From the NCBI RefSeq assembly GCF_013620825.1, contig NZ_NJIC01000036.1, positions 1 through 64,000 of the forward strand: 64,000 nucleotides of DNA, read 5' to 3'. The stretch's first letter is position 1, and the number at the start of each line of letters is the position of its first letter. A program made the translations under genes and the position numbers. The notes under the pieces were generated by a model. The model had not been told where the DNA came from and did not search any database. It was given only the letters and a program-made list of their open reading frames with translations. This DNA comes from Rhodanobacter sp. PCA2. Lineage in GTDB: Bacteria; Pseudomonadota; Gammaproteobacteria; Xanthomonadales; Rhodanobacteraceae. Shown here piece by piece: positions 19,586 to 29,220 of the stretch.

Positions 19586-20706
19586 CCAAGCAGGCGGGCG
19601 ATCACCACGAAGCACCAGGCGATCAGCGCGGTGACCGGCAAGGTGAGTATCCATGCCCACACCATGCGCTCGACCACCGACCACTTGATCGCGTTGGAGC
19701 GCTTGGCCGAGCCCACGCCCATGATCGCCGAGGACACCACATGTGTGGTGGACACCGGCAGGCCGAACGCCGAGGCCGTGAGGATCACGATGGCCGAGCT
19801 GCCCTCGGCGGCGAAGCCGTTGATCGGGTGCAGCTTCACCATCTTGTGGCCCAGCGTCTTGATGATGCGCCAGCCGCCGCCGGCGGTGCCGCCGGCCATG
19901 GTCAGCGCGCACACCACCGCCACCCAGGCCGGTACCGTGAAACCGCCGGCGGTGGATTCGTGGATGCGCAGGAAATGCAGCCACGCCGGCAACTGGTCGA
20001 ACTGCCCTGCGGCGGTGGCGCTGGCCAGCGCCAGCGCGATGATGCCCATGCTCTTCTGCGCGTCGTTCATACCGTGCGCCAGGCCCATCGCGCTGGCCGA
20101 GGCGATCTGCGCCTTGCCGAAGAAGCTGTTGACGAACGGCGTGCGGCCCAGCAGCCGCAACCAGCCGCCGCGGCGCGAGAACCAGGCCAGCAGCGCATAG
20201 AGCGCGCCCATCAGCAGGAAGCCGATCACCAGGCCCATGATCGGCGACGCCACCATCGGCACGACGACCTTGGGAATCACGCCCTTGCCCTGCCACCAGT
20301 GCAGGCCGTCGCGCGCCCACACCACCGCGTCGAAGCGGCCGCCGGCGGCGCCGATCGCCGCGCCGACCAGGGCGCCCACCAGCGCATGGCTGGAACTGGA
20401 CGGCAGGCCGCGCCACCAGGTGATCAGGTTCCACACGATCGCCGCCAGCAGCGCGCAGATCAGCAGTTGCGGCCCGGCCTCCACCACGCCGGTGTTGACG
20501 ATGCCGGCGGCGATGGTGGCCGCCACGGCCGTGCCCCACAGCGCGCCGATCAGGTTGGTCACCGCGGCCAGCAGCACCGCCTGCCCCGGCGTGAGCACCT
20601 TGGTCGCCACCACGGTGGCGATGGAGTTGGCGGTGTCGTGGAAACCGTTGATGTAGGTGAAGACGAGGGCGATCGCCACCACCACCACGACCAGTCCGAG
20701 GCTCAT
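19582..20706 (-). CDS. pitA: Inorganic phosphate transporter, PiT family
   Basis: A 374-residue inner-membrane permease with about ten helices. The duplicated PiT signature is visible as NGFHDTANSIATVVATKVL in the N-terminal half and HGMNDAQKSMGIIALAL in the C-terminal half. WWRGLPSSSSHALVGALVGAA and GLPVSTTHVVSSAIMGVG are the paired serine/threonine-rich loops. It is a low-affinity transporter driven by the proton gradient that takes up metal phosphate. It lies 10 bases downstream of the DUF47 gene on the same strand, the usual Pit/PhoU-like pair. Its stop codon overlaps that of the convergent hypothetical gene. Confidence 0.94.
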   Translation of the reverse strand: MSLGLVVVVVAIALVFTYINGFHDTANSIATVVATKVLTPGQAVLLAAVTNLIGALWGTAVAATIAAGIVNTGVVEAGPQLLICALLAAIVWNLITWWRGLPSSSSHALVGALVGAAIGAAGGRFDAVVWARDGLHWWQGKGVIPKVVVPMVASPIMGLVIGFLLMGALYALLAWFSRRGGWLRLLGRTPFVNSFFGKAQIASASAMGLAHGMNDAQKSMGIIALALASATAAGQFDQLPAWLHFLRIHESTAGGFTVPAWVAVVCALTMAGGTAGGGWRIIKTLGHKMVKLHPINGFAAEGSSAIVILTASAFGLPVSTTHVVSSAIMGVGSAKRSNAIKWSVVERMVWAWILTLPVTALIAWCFVVIARLLG

Positions 20707-20716
20707 GCAGGCAGCC

Positions 20717-21346
20717 TCAGGAGTTCTTCAGCACGATCGAATAGACGATGTTGCCGACGTCGCGGCACTTGTCGATCGCCTTCTCGATCAGCTCGAACAG
20801 GTCCTTGGCCAGCATCGCCTTCATCGCGTCGTTGCCTTCGACGTACAGCGTGCGGTACGGCGCGAGCAGCATGCGGTCGCCTTCCGACTCCAGCGTCTGC
20901 AGGCGGTCCTGCAGCTTCTTCACCGGGTCGATGCGCAGGCCGCGGCGCAGCTCGCCTATCATCTCGGCCACCACCCCGGTGGAGCGCTCCAGCACCCGGG
21001 CGCGCTGGGCGAAATCCACGGCTTCGAGGCGCTCGGCCACGATGTCGTAGCGCTCGGCGAACTTCTCCACCGCCTTGGGAATCTTGTACAGCGCCGAGTT
21101 CAGCGCCTCGATGTCCTCGCGGTCCAGCGCGGTCACGAAGGTGTTGACCAGTTCCTCGCTGATCTGCGCGGCCAGCGCCTTCTCGCGCGCCCGGGTGGCG
21201 GCGAACGCGGCCATCACCGGCACGTGGTCGGCCTGGGTGACCAGCGCATGCAGCGCCTCCGCGCTCTCGCGCGCCGCCTCGGCGCTCTGTTCCAGCAAGC
21301 CGTAGAACTTGTCGCCTTTGCCGAAGATCGTCTGCAGTGAAAACAT
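20717..21346 (-). CDS. DUF47 family PhoU-like protein, partner of the Pit transporter
   Basis: A 209-residue all-helical protein. FSLQTIFGKGDKFYGLLEQSAEAA is the DUF47 start, and FVTALDREDIEALNSALYKIPKAVEKFAERYD carries the acidic D-R-E-D metal-binding motif of PhoU-like helical bundles. The second half repeats the pattern (EGDRMLLAPYRTLYVEG). DUF47 proteins sit beside pit genes and are thought to regulate phosphate uptake. ATG 21346 has no strong ribosome-binding site, and a possible Pho box lies 22 bases upstream. Confidence 0.9.
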   Translation of the reverse strand: MFSLQTIFGKGDKFYGLLEQSAEAARESAEALHALVTQADHVPVMAAFAATRAREKALAAQISEELVNTFVTALDREDIEALNSALYKIPKAVEKFAERYDIVAERLEAVDFAQRARVLERSTGVVAEMIGELRRGLRIDPVKKLQDRLQTLESEGDRMLLAPYRTLYVEGNDAMKAMLAKDLFELIEKAIDKCRDVGNIVYSIVLKNS

Positions 21347-21367
21347 GCGGGTCAGCCCGGAAACCGA

Positions 21368-21385
21368 ATGACACTAATGTTACAG
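21368..21385 (-). promoter_or_regulatory. Possible Pho box upstream of the DUF47-pit operon
   Basis: On the minus strand CTGTAACATTAGTGTCAT has two 7-base halves (CTGTAAC and GTGTCAT) with the 11-base periodicity of the PhoB site CTGTCAT-N4-CTGTCAT, matching 5/7 and 6/7. No clear -10 box is found 11 bases downstream, and the site is very close to the start codon, so it may be coincidental or act in repression. Confidence 0.3.
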
Positions 21386-21525
21386 GACAGTTACCGCGCA
21401 CCGCAGCATGACCAGGTCCGAAACCGCCTCCGGCGGCCGTCGCGACCGCCACGCAGCGGCCATGGAGCGCCGTGCGGCACTGCCGCTAAACTTCGCTGCA
21501 TGCGCCCCTGCCCGCCATTCCCGCG

Positions 21526-22854
21526 ATGCTGACCGAAATCGCGTTCGTGTTCGTGCTCGCCCTCTGCAACGGCTTCTTCGCGCTGTCCGAGATGGCCCTG
21601 GTGGCGTCGCGCAAAAGCCGCCTGAAGCAGATGGCGCGCAGCAACCGGGGCGCCGCGGTGGCGCTGCGGCATGCCGAGAAGCCGGAATACTTCCTTTCCA
21701 CCATCCAGGTCGGCATCACCTTGATGATGCTGGTCACCGGCGCCGTGGCCGGCGACGCGCTGGGCACGCACATCGCCGCCCTGCTGCACGGCGGCCGCGC
21801 CGCGTGGCTGGAGCCTTATGCCCGGGTGATCGGCGTGGTGCTGGGCTTCGTGCTGATCTCCTTCATCCAGATCGTGGTGGGCGAACTGGTGCCCAAGCGC
21901 CTGGCGCTGTCCGCGCCGGAAAAGCTCTCCAGCGCGGTGGCGATCCCGATGCTGCTGCTGTCGCGCGTCACCGCCCCGTTCGTGTGGCTGCTCAACACCG
22001 CCAGCAGCCTGCTGCTGCGCCTCATGGGCGTGCGCAACCACGGCCATGCGGCCGCCACCGAGGAGGAGATCCGCCTGCTGGTGGCCGAAAGCGCCGAACA
22101 AGGCGTGCTTGACGCCGACGAGCACGCCATGGTCAACCGCGTGCTGCGCCTGGGCGACCGCAGCGTGGACAGCGTGATGACGCCGCGCGTGCGCATCGCC
22201 TGGCTGGACATGGCCGCGCCGCGCGAGGAGAACGTGGCGGTGCTGCGGCAGACGCCGTATTCGTGCTACCCGGTCTATCGCGACGACGAGAGCGAAGTGG
22301 TCGGCGTGGTCGAGGTGAAGCGCCTGCTGCAGGCATTCGCCGAAGGCCGCCCGCAGTTGTTCGACCACCTCGCCAAGCCGCTGTACGTGCCGGCCACCGC
22401 GCGCGCGTTCGACCTGCTGGAGGAATTCCGCGACGCGGAGACCCCGCTTGCGCTGGTGGTGGACGAGTACGGCGACATCCAGGGCCTGGTCACCGTCAAC
22501 GACCTGCTCGCCGCCGTGGTCGGCGCCAGCCAGCTGGGCCACGGCGGCGACACGGACGCGAACGCCCCCATCGTCCGGCGTGCCGACGGCAGCTGGCTGG
22601 TGGACGGCAGCCTCGCGAACGACGACTTGCGCGAACTGCTGCAGGTCGACCAGTTGCCCGGCGAGGGCGACCACGACTTCCGCACCGTCGCCGGCATGGT
22701 GATGGCCGCGCTGGGCCACATCCCGCAGGTCGGCGAGGTCTATGCCTGGCAGGGCATCCGCTTCGAAGTGGTGGACCTGGACGGCGCCCGCATCGACAAG
22801 CTGCTGGTCACCCGCACGCCGCCACCCGGCAACGCGGACGAGGCAGAAGGCTAG
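21526..22854 (+). CDS. CNNM/CorC family protein (DUF21-CBS-CBS-HlyC/CorC domain)
   Basis: A 442-residue inner-membrane protein often labelled hemolysin-family. Residues about 1-200 form the DUF21 domain with four hydrophobic helices (ALSEMALVASRKSRLKQMA is the family signature). A pair of CBS domains follows (about 215-335: VMTPRVRIAWLDM, YPVYRDDESEVVGVVEVK, LALVVDEYGDIQGLVTVND). The C-terminal CorC_HlyC domain ends with the FEVVDLDGARIDKL strand. CNNM/CorC proteins are implicated in magnesium (or sodium/magnesium) efflux; true haemolysin activity is unlikely. ATG 21526 lies in a 180-base gap divergent to DUF47-pit. Confidence 0.92.
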   Translation: MLTEIAFVFVLALCNGFFALSEMALVASRKSRLKQMARSNRGAAVALRHAEKPEYFLSTIQVGITLMMLVTGAVAGDALGTHIAALLHGGRAAWLEPYARVIGVVLGFVLISFIQIVVGELVPKRLALSAPEKLSSAVAIPMLLLSRVTAPFVWLLNTASSLLLRLMGVRNHGHAAATEEEIRLLVAESAEQGVLDADEHAMVNRVLRLGDRSVDSVMTPRVRIAWLDMAAPREENVAVLRQTPYSCYPVYRDDESEVVGVVEVKRLLQAFAEGRPQLFDHLAKPLYVPATARAFDLLEEFRDAETPLALVVDEYGDIQGLVTVNDLLAAVVGASQLGHGGDTDANAPIVRRADGSWLVDGSLANDDLRELLQVDQLPGEGDHDFRTVAGMVMAALGHIPQVGEVYAWQGIRFEVVDLDGARIDKLLVTRTPPPGNADEAEG

Positions 22855-22873
22855 CCACCCACGGTACGCCCCG

Positions 22874-22909
22874 AACCGCTCGCCGTCCGCCAGGCCGGAG
22901 TCGAAGGGC
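22874..22909. repeat. Degenerate CGAAGTCGAAGGG-type dispersed element
   Basis: Reads AACCGCTCGCCGTCCGCCAG then GCCGGAGTCGAAGGG. It matches the ends of the better copies at 24960-25002 and near 29310-29352. It lies between the convergent CorC and trmJ genes. Confidence 0.5.
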
Positions 22910-22963
22910 CGTACCGCCGGCCCTGCGTCGCCGCCCGGCGCGAACGACAGCGCCCGGCAGCGC

Positions 22964-23722
22964 CTACTTCTTCTCCCCCGCCAGCTGCGCCATCCGCTGC
23001 GCATCGGCGAGGATGCCGTGCAGCACGCGCAGTTCGCGCTGGTCCGGTTGCGCGCGCTGGAACAGCTTGCGCAGCCTCAGCATGATCGTGGTGGGCTCGC
23101 GGCCCTTGTGGAAATCGATGTCGTCCAGCATCTGCGCCAGGTGCGCGTAGAAGCGCTCCATCTGCGCCGCATCGGCCGGCGGCTCGTCATGCTCCGGCGG
23201 CGGCGCGGGCGCCGCGTCGCCGAGCATGGCCAGCCGCAGCTCGTAGGCCATCACCTGCACTGCCTGCGCAAGGTTCAGCGAACTGAAATCGTCCACGCTG
23301 GGGATGCGCACCATCGCGTGGCAGGTCGCAAGCTCCTCGTTCTCCAGCCCGGTGCGCTCGTTGCCGAACACCAGCGCCACCTGCTCGCCGCGCACGGCGG
23401 CGGCCAGCGCCTGCGCCGCCGCCTCGCGCGGCGACAGCTCCGGCAAGGTCACCCCGCGCCGGCGCGCGGACAGGCCCAGCGCGAAGCTCGTCCCGGCAAG
23501 GCCCTCGACCAGCGTCCCGTGCACCCCGGCCCCGGCCAGTACCTGCACCGCGTTCGCCGCCAGGGCATCGGCCTCGCGGTCGGGGAAACGCTGCGGCGCC
23601 ACCAGGTCCAGCCGCTCGAAACCCATGGTGCGGATCGCCCGCGCCGCGCCGCCGATGTTGCCCGGATGCGAGGTGCGCACCAGCACGAAGCGGAAAAGCG
23701 GGGCGAGTTCGAGCGGATTCAT
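22964..23722 (-). CDS. trmJ: tRNA (cytidine/uridine-32-2'-O)-methyltransferase
   Basis: A 252-residue SpoU/SPOUT-type RNA methyltransferase that methylates the 2'-O of nucleotide 32 in the tRNA anticodon loop using S-adenosylmethionine. Motif 1 is FVLVRTSHPGNIGGAARAIR, motif 2 LVFGNERTGLENEEL and motif 3 IPSVDDFSSLNLAQAVQVMAYEL, together forming the trefoil knot. The C-terminal helical tail (MERFYAHLAQMLDDIDF) is the dimerisation extension of TrmJ and separates it from TrmL. ATG 23722. It diverges from suhB across a 110-base gap, a common arrangement. Confidence 0.93.
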   Translation of the reverse strand: MNPLELAPLFRFVLVRTSHPGNIGGAARAIRTMGFERLDLVAPQRFPDREADALAANAVQVLAGAGVHGTLVEGLAGTSFALGLSARRRGVTLPELSPREAAAQALAAAVRGEQVALVFGNERTGLENEELATCHAMVRIPSVDDFSSLNLAQAVQVMAYELRLAMLGDAAPAPPPEHDEPPADAAQMERFYAHLAQMLDDIDFHKGREPTTIMLRLRKLFQRAQPDQRELRVLHGILADAQRMAQLAGEKK

Positions 23723-23832
23723 GGGCGCGGCCGGATGCGGGCGGACCGCCTAGGATACGGCAACACCCGCAGCGCACGGCCGGGCTCTGCTAGAATCGCC
23801 GGCCGCAATCCGCTCTTTCGACAGCCCAAGCC

Positions 23833-24636
23833 ATGACCCGACCCGCCATCACCATCGCGGTGCGCGCCGCGCGCGCCGCCGGCAACGTGATCCTGCGCTA
23901 CATGAATCGCATCGACGGCCTCACCGTCGTCGAGAAGCAGCGCATGGACTTCGCCTCCGAGGTCGACAAGCTGGCCGAGGCCGAGATCGTCAAGGAGCTG
24001 CGCCGCGCCTACCCCGACCACGCCATCATCGGCGAAGAGGGCAGCGCCGTCGGCAAGGGCCCGCTCACCTGGGTGATCGACCCGCTGGACGGCACCCACA
24101 ACTACCTGCGCGGCATCCCGCATTTCAGCGTCTCCATCGCCATGCTGGACAAGGGCGTGCCGGTCTACGGCGTGGTATTCGACCCGCTGCGCAACGAGCT
24201 GTTCACCGCCAGCAAGGGCGACGGCGCCTATCTCAACGACCGCCGCATCCGCGTCGGCAAGCGCGAGGACCTGGGCGGCGCGATGATCGCCACCGGCTTC
24301 CCCTACCGCCAGCGCAAGCACCTGGACGCCCAGCTCGCAATGACCCGCGCCCTGCTCGGCCAGGCCGAGGACATCCGCCGTTCCGGCTCCGCCGCGCTCG
24401 ACCTCGCCTACACCGCCGCCGGCCGCTACGACGGCTACTTCGAGATCGGCCTCAAGCCCTGGGACCTCGCCGCCGGCGTGCTGCTGGTGCACGAGGCGGG
24501 CGGCCGCTACGGCGACTTCGCCGGCCGCGACGGCATCCCGGAAAGCGGCAACATCATCGCCGGCAACCTCAACGTGGCGAAGGCGATGACCGACGTCATC
24601 GGCGCGCACGCCACGCCGGACCTGCTGAAGGCCTGA
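23833..24636 (+). CDS. suhB: Inositol-1-monophosphatase family protein SuhB
   Basis: A 267-residue lithium-sensitive phosphatase fold protein. Metal-binding motifs: [24 protein letters not shown] and, in the C-terminal part, [18 protein letters not shown]. The first residues [16 protein letters not shown] are typical of SuhB. Besides dephosphorylating inositol phosphates, SuhB in proteobacteria binds RNA polymerase and Nus factors in rRNA antitermination. ATG 23833. It is followed by the convergent DUF2164 gene 13 bases away. Confidence 0.94.
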   Translation: MTRPAITIAVRAARAAGNVILRYMNRIDGLTVVEKQRMDFASEVDKLAEAEIVKELRRAYPDHAIIGEEGSAVGKGPLTWVIDPLDGTHNYLRGIPHFSVSIAMLDKGVPVYGVVFDPLRNELFTASKGDGAYLNDRRIRVGKREDLGGAMIATGFPYRQRKHLDAQLAMTRALLGQAEDIRRSGSAALDLAYTAAGRYDGYFEIGLKPWDLAAGVLLVHEAGGRYGDFAGRDGIPESGNIIAGNLNVAKAMTDVIGAHATPDLLKA

Positions 24637-24649
24637 GCGGCGCGCCGCC

Positions 24650-24904
24650 TCAGCGGCGGAACTCGGTCGGCCGCTCCAGCTGGTAGATCGCCTCGCCCAG
24701 CTCGTCCAGCTTGCCGGAGAGGATGGCCTGCGCGTCGTACAGGCCGCGGTTGTAGAAGTACGGGCCGATCTCGCCCGCGAAGAAATCCAGCAGGAATTCC
24801 GCATCAAAGCGGCCGATCTCCTGCTTCAGCTCCTCCGCGAAGTAGAGCTTGATCTTGCGCACGATGATTTCCTTCTCGTCGCTGCTGAACTGGATCTCGG
24901 GCAT
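24650..24904 (-). CDS. DUF2164 family protein
   Basis: An 84-residue cytosolic protein of unknown function, recognised by IQFSSDEKEIIVRKIKLYF, EIGRFDAEFLLDFFAGEIG and FYNRGLYDAQAILSGKLDEL. This family of about 80-90 residues is widespread in bacteria; no reaction is known. I took the ATG at 24904, since family members start just before the I-x-F segment; an ATG at 24919 is also possible. The longer frame to 25039 enters a dispersed repeat and is not favoured. Confidence 0.82.
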   Translation of the reverse strand: MPEIQFSSDEKEIIVRKIKLYFAEELKQEIGRFDAEFLLDFFAGEIGPYFYNRGLYDAQAILSGKLDELGEAIYQLERPTEFRR

Positions 24905-24959
24905 CGTTTTCACCACCATCTTTTCTGATTCGGCAGCGGCACTGTGCCAGCACTCGCAT

Positions 24960-25002
24960 CGTTCGTCCCGGGCGCAGGCCCGCAGGGCCGAAGTCGAAGG
25001 AT
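24960..25002. repeat. Dispersed CGTTCG...CGAAGTCGAAGG element
   Basis: Reads CGTTCGTCCCGGGCGCAGGC, CCGCAGGGCC, then GAAGTCGAAGG. Same layout as the copy at about 29310-29352. It lies in the 200-base gap between DUF2164 and hda, which otherwise holds nothing I can name. Confidence 0.55.
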
Positions 25003-25104
25003 GGCTTGCCGCAAGCGCCTCGACTTTGCTTGCCGTCATGGGCAGTACCCGGCATCAGCGGAGTTTCGGGCGGGGCATGGCCGCCGACCGGGCCGTCTTG
25101 CCGG

Positions 25105-25791
25105 CTATTTCAGCAACCCGCGCAGGAACGGAATCGTCACCCGCCGCTGCGCCGCCAGCGAGGCCTGGTCGAGCTTGTCGAGCAGGTCCAGCAGCGCGCC
25201 CAGGTCGCGGGTGTGGCGGGCGAAAAGCCAGTCCAGCACGGGGTCGTCCAGTTCGATGCCGCGCAGGCCGGCCTGGGCCTTGAGCACGGCGCGGCGCTCG
25301 GCGTCGTCCAGCGGCTTCAGCGCGAACCGGGTGCAGGCGCCGAGGCGCGAGCGCAGGTCGGGCAGGCCGAGGCCGAGTTGCTGGGGTGTGGTTTCGGCGG
25401 CGAACAGCAGGGCAGCGCCTTCGGCCCTGGCGCGGTTGTAGAGGTCGAACAGCGCGTGTTCGGCCGCGCGCTCGCCGGCGAGGGCGCCGAGGTCGTCCAG
25501 CGCCAGCAGTGCGCCGCCGGCGACGCCGCGGATCGCGGCGGCGCGGTCGGCGATGCGCGCCAGCGGCAGGTATTGCACGGCGCGGCCGGCTTCGCCGGCG
25601 GCTTGGCAGGCGGCCATCAGCAGGTGGCTCTTGCCGCTGCCCGCCGGCCCGTCGAGGTATACCCACGGCGCGCCGGGTTCGCGCGCCAGCGCCTCGACGG
25701 CGGCGAGCGCGGCGGCGTTGGCGCCGGCATGGAAATGTTCGAAGCGCTGGCGACGCGGCCAGCGCAGCGCGAGCGGGAGCTGCGGTATCAC
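25105..25791 (-). CDS. hda: DnaA regulatory inactivator Hda
   Basis: A 228-residue AAA+ protein homologous to domain III of DnaA. It starts [12 protein letters not shown], where QLPLAL is the clamp-binding motif Hda uses to reach the replication clamp. P-loop: YLDGPAGSGKSHLL. Walker B: LLALDDLGALAG. Sensor and arginine-finger regions follow (DLRSRLGACTRFALKPLDD). Hda stimulates ATP hydrolysis by DnaA after initiation. The GTG start at 25791 overlaps the stop of the upstream permease-like gene (GTGA), which fixes the start and indicates translational coupling. The much longer open frame upstream is the shadow of that gene. Confidence 0.94.
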   Translation of the reverse strand: MIPQLPLALRWPRRQRFEHFHAGANAAALAAVEALAREPGAPWVYLDGPAGSGKSHLLMAACQAAGEAGRAVQYLPLARIADRAAAIRGVAGGALLALDDLGALAGERAAEHALFDLYNRARAEGAALLFAAETTPQQLGLGLPDLRSRLGACTRFALKPLDDAERRAVLKAQAGLRGIELDDPVLDWLFARHTRDLGALLDLLDKLDQASLAAQRRVTIPFLRGLLK

Positions 25792-26981
25792 GGCTTCGCG
25801 GGCGGTTCGCGCGGCGGCGTTTCCACCACCGTTTCGGTCTTCACCGTGCCGGCGTCGGTGCTGACCGTCACTTCCACGTCGGTTTCCGTTTCGTGGATCG
25901 CGGGGTCCGCCTCGCCCTCCTCGGTGTACAGGTCGCTCTGGTGGTAGCGATCCACCAGGTAGCGCAGCAGCACCATCACCACCGAGGCCGCGGGCAGCGC
26001 CAGCAGCACGCCGATGAAACCGAACAGCTCGCCGCCGGCCAGCACGGCGAAGATCACCGCCACCGGATGCAGGCCGATCTTCTCGCCCACCAGCTTGGGC
26101 ACCAGCACGTAACCTTCCAGCAACTGGCCGACGATGAACACGGCGCACACGATCAGCACGTGCGTCCAGTCGCCATACTGCACCAGCGCGGCGATGATCG
26201 CGGCGCCGAAGCCGGTGATGAAGCCCAGGTAGGGCACGAAGCTGAGCAGGCCCGCGACCAGGCCGATCAAGACGCCCACCGAAAGGCCCGCGATCAGCGA
26301 CAGCGCGCCGCCGTAGAACACGCCCAGCGCCAGCATCACCAGCAACTGGCCGCGCACGAACGCGCCCAGCACCGCGTCCGATTCGCGCGCGAGGTAGGCG
26401 ATGGTGGGCTCGATCGAACGCGGCAGCACGCGGTCGATGCCGGCCACCAGGCGGTCCCAGTCGCGCAGCAGGTAGAACGCCACCACCGGAATCAGCACCA
26501 GGTTGGTGAGCCACAGCACCACGCCCAGGCCCGAGCGCGAGACCTTGCCCAGCACCTGGCCGGCGATGCCGCCCACCGAGCCTATGTGTTCCTTGATCGT
26601 GGCGATCATGCGGTCGCTGTCGAAGGTGCGCGGGTCCAGATGCAGCTTCGTCTGCAGCCACGGCCACGCGGTGTGCTCGGCCCAGTCCACGTAGCGCGGC
26701 ACGTTCTGGATCAGGTTCTCGATCTGGTGCGAGATCAGCGGGATCAGCAGCAGCAGCGCGCCGGCCAGCAGCAGCGACAGCACCAGGAACACGATGCTCA
26801 CCGCCAGCGTACGGCTCATGCGCATGCGTTCCAGCCGGTCGGCCAGCGGGTCGCCGAAATACGCCAGCATCGCCGCCACCACGAACGGCATCAGCATCGG
26901 CGACAGCCGCCACAGCAGGAAGCCGATGACCGCGAGTATCACCAGCAACTGCCAGCGGCGTTGGTTTTCCTGGGTCAGCAT
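25788..26981 (-). CDS. AI-2E family transporter (PerM-like)
   Basis: A 397-residue membrane protein with about eight helices and a cytosolic acidic tail rich in Glu, Thr and Val. Family marks: [20 protein letters not shown] near the start, [15 protein letters not shown] in the middle, [21 protein letters not shown] and [21 protein letters not shown]. Members range from AI-2 exporters to sodium/proton antiporters; the function of this branch is not established. ATG 26981 is the natural start (MLTQENQRR); the upstream extension to 27044 overlaps the end of the DUF2066 gene. The order DUF2066-PerM-Hda recurs in related genomes. Confidence 0.92.
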   Translation of the reverse strand: MLTQENQRRWQLLVILAVIGFLLWRLSPMLMPFVVAAMLAYFGDPLADRLERMRMSRTLAVSIVFLVLSLLLAGALLLLIPLISHQIENLIQNVPRYVDWAEHTAWPWLQTKLHLDPRTFDSDRMIATIKEHIGSVGGIAGQVLGKVSRSGLGVVLWLTNLVLIPVVAFYLLRDWDRLVAGIDRVLPRSIEPTIAYLARESDAVLGAFVRGQLLVMLALGVFYGGALSLIAGLSVGVLIGLVAGLLSFVPYLGFITGFGAAIIAALVQYGDWTHVLIVCAVFIVGQLLEGYVLVPKLVGEKIGLHPVAVIFAVLAGGELFGFIGVLLALPAASVVMVLLRYLVDRYHQSDLYTEEGEADPAIHETETDVEVTVSTDAGTVKTETVVETPPREPPAKP

Positions 26982-27006
26982 GAGGGCGTCCCGTGGCGCT
27001 TGCGCA

Positions 27007-27987
27007 TCAGTGCAGCCAGCGCAGGCTGGCATCCGTGCCCGCATGCGCCGGGCCGCTGATCAACCGCCCGCTGGCGGCGAGGTTGGCGGCCAGCGCATCG
27101 GCCGGCATCGCCGACTTCACCGCGAACAGCATGCCGTCGTTCTCCGCCCCCAGCGTGACCACGCCGCGCACCGAGGGATCGGCGCGCAGCACGTTGAGCA
27201 GGCCGGCGTAGTCCATCGCGCTCTTCAAGCCGCTTACCCACAGCTTCCCGTCGCTGACCGCGGCGCCGATCACGTTGAGCTGCCTGCCGATGCGCGCGGC
27301 CATGCCGTTGCCGGCGCCGGCCAGCAACGCGTCCTCGGTGGCGGCCTTGTCGTTCCAGTGCTGCGCCTTGCCGCCGGAGACCAGGGTCCAGTCGGCATCG
27401 CCGTCGTGCAGGCTGCCCAGCAGCACCAGGCCGGTGTGGTACTGCTGGTTGATCGCCGCCAGCGTGGCGGGGTCGGCGGCATCCACCTTGGCCGGGTCGG
27501 GCGCGTTCGCCGGATCCACGTAGGCCACGCCGTAGCCGCGCGCCGTGGCCGCAGCGGCGAGGCTGGCCAGCGCCGCCTTGTCCAGCAGCTGGCCGTCGCT
27601 GCCGCGCACCATCAACAGCACCGGCGGCTTGGCGCCCACGCTGCCCGCCACGCCCAGCGAGGAGACCAGGTGGCGCACCGCGCCGGGCTCGAAGTCCACG
27701 GCGAGGCTCATGCCGGGGGCGGCGCGGGCGTACTGGAAGTGGCGCACCAGCGAGGCGGCGTTCTTCAGCGCGTCGTCGTAACCCGGCTTGCCGCGCAAAT
27801 CCTGGCCGCCCGCCGCCCGCGCCAGCACCTGGCTGAGCGCGGTGGCGAACGCATCGCTGCGCTGGGTGTCGCTGGTATCGGGCACCGGCACGGTCACCGA
27901 ATACGGCGAGGCGCTCTGCGCGCGCAGCGCAGGCGGCGCGGCGAAGCCCAGCAGCAGGACGAGGGAGAACAGGCGCAGCAGACGCAT
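27007..27987 (-). CDS. Exported DUF2066 domain protein
   Basis: A 326-residue protein with a Sec signal peptide ([18 protein letters not shown], cleavage near residue 23). The DUF2066 domain follows: [40 protein letters not shown] and VRHFQYARA. The C-terminal half carries weak repeats rich in Ala and Gly. Function is unknown; it is probably periplasmic. Start at ATG 27987; ATG 28002 would add five residues. It is the first gene of the DUF2066-PerM-Hda set and is divergent from purM with a 165-base shared promoter region. Confidence 0.85.
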   Translation of the reverse strand: MRLLRLFSLVLLLGFAAPPALRAQSASPYSVTVPVPDTSDTQRSDAFATALSQVLARAAGGQDLRGKPGYDDALKNAASLVRHFQYARAAPGMSLAVDFEPGAVRHLVSSLGVAGSVGAKPPVLLMVRGSDGQLLDKAALASLAAAATARGYGVAYVDPANAPDPAKVDAADPATLAAINQQYHTGLVLLGSLHDGDADWTLVSGGKAQHWNDKAATEDALLAGAGNGMAARIGRQLNVIGAAVSDGKLWVSGLKSAMDYAGLLNVLRADPSVRGVVTLGAENDGMLFAVKSAMPADALAANLAASGRLISGPAHAGTDASLRWLH

Positions 27988-28152
27988 CGGGGACGGGCGC
28001 ATCGGCGGGACACTTGGGCGGGGGATACGGCGGAAGTCTGCCCAATCGCCCTGCCGGCGTCCATGCCGCCGGCCCCTGGACCGGTCCGCTTCCGCCCTGC
28101 CGCAGCCCCGCATGCCGTAGAATCACCGGTTTCCCCACCGCCGGTTCCCGCC

Positions 28153-29187
28153 ATGTCCGACGCCCTCACCTACCGCGCCGCCGGGGTCGATATCGACGCC
28201 GGCAATGCCCTGGTCGAACGCATCAAGCCGCTGGTGAAGCGCACCAGCCGTCCCGAGGTGATGGGCGGCCTGGGCGGCTTCGGCGGCCTGTTCAACCTGG
28301 GCGGCAAGTACAAGGAGCCGGTGCTGGTCTCCGGCACCGACGGCGTGGGCACCAAGCTCAAGCTCGCCCAGCAGTGGAACCGCCACGACACCATCGGCAT
28401 CGACCTGGTGGGCATGTGCGTGAACGACGTGCTGGTGCAGGGCGCCGAGCCGCTGTTCTTCCTCGACTACTTCGCCACCGGCAAGCTGGACGTGGACACC
28501 GCCGCGGCCGTCGTGGGCGGCATCGCGAAAGGCTGCGAACTGGCCGGTTGCGCCCTGATCGGCGGCGAGACCGCCGAGATGCCCGACATGTACCCGCCCG
28601 GCGAATACGACCTCGCCGGCTTCACCGTGGGCGCGGTGGAGAAGTCCGAACTGCTTTCCGGCGACGGCATCGTGGCCGGCGACGTGGTGCTGGGCGTGGC
28701 CTCCAGCGGCCCGCATTCCAACGGCTATTCGCTGATCCGCAAGATCCTGGAGCGCGCCGGCAGCCCGCTGGACCTCGACCTGGGCGGCACGAAGCTGGCC
28801 GACGCGCTGCTGGCCCCCACCACGATCTACGTGAAGCCGATGCTGGCGCTGCTGGCCGCCCAGGCCCACGCGATCCACGGCCTGGCCCACATCACCGGCG
28901 GCGGCCTCAAGGAAAACATCATCCGCGTGGTGCCCGACGGCCTCGGCCTCGCGCTGGACGCCGCCAGCATCGAACTGCCGCCGGTGTTCGACTGGCTGCA
29001 GCGCGAAGGCAAGGTGGCGCGCGAGGAAATGTGGCGCACCTTCAACTGCGGCGTGGGCTTCACCGTGATCCTGCCGCACGACGCCGTGGCGGCGGCCTCG
29101 GCCCTGCTGGCGAAGCACGGCCTCGCCAGCCGCGTGATCGGCGGGGTGGTCGAGGCCGCGGGCGACGAGCGCGTCCATATCGGCTGA
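28153..29187 (+). CDS. purM: Phosphoribosylformylglycinamidine cyclo-ligase
   Basis: A 344-residue AIR synthetase that closes the imidazole ring in purine synthesis (FGAM plus ATP to AIR). Motifs: [19 protein letters not shown] at the start, [46 protein letters not shown] and [11 protein letters not shown], all landmark PurM segments. ATG 28153. purN follows on the same strand after a 234-base gap filled by tandem repeats, so the two may share a transcript despite the insertion. Confidence is very high. Confidence 0.97.
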   Translation: MSDALTYRAAGVDIDAGNALVERIKPLVKRTSRPEVMGGLGGFGGLFNLGGKYKEPVLVSGTDGVGTKLKLAQQWNRHDTIGIDLVGMCVNDVLVQGAEPLFFLDYFATGKLDVDTAAAVVGGIAKGCELAGCALIGGETAEMPDMYPPGEYDLAGFTVGAVEKSELLSGDGIVAGDVVLGVASSGPHSNGYSLIRKILERAGSPLDLDLGGTKLADALLAPTTIYVKPMLALLAAQAHAIHGLAHITGGGLKENIIRVVPDGLGLALDAASIELPPVFDWLQREGKVAREEMWRTFNCGVGFTVILPHDAVAAASALLAKHGLASRVIGGVVEAAGDERVHIG

Positions 29188-29220
29188 ACCCCATCGATGC
29201 CGCCCCCGACGTACTAGCCC

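Noticed and set aside
21526-22854. Haemolysin
   Set aside because: The DUF21-CBS-CorC plan is a metal-homeostasis architecture; the haemolysin label is historical.
25792-26913. Long N-terminal extension of Hda
   Set aside because: The frame continues through the PerM gene as an out-of-frame shadow; the GTGA overlap and QLPLAL motif fix the Hda start at 25791.
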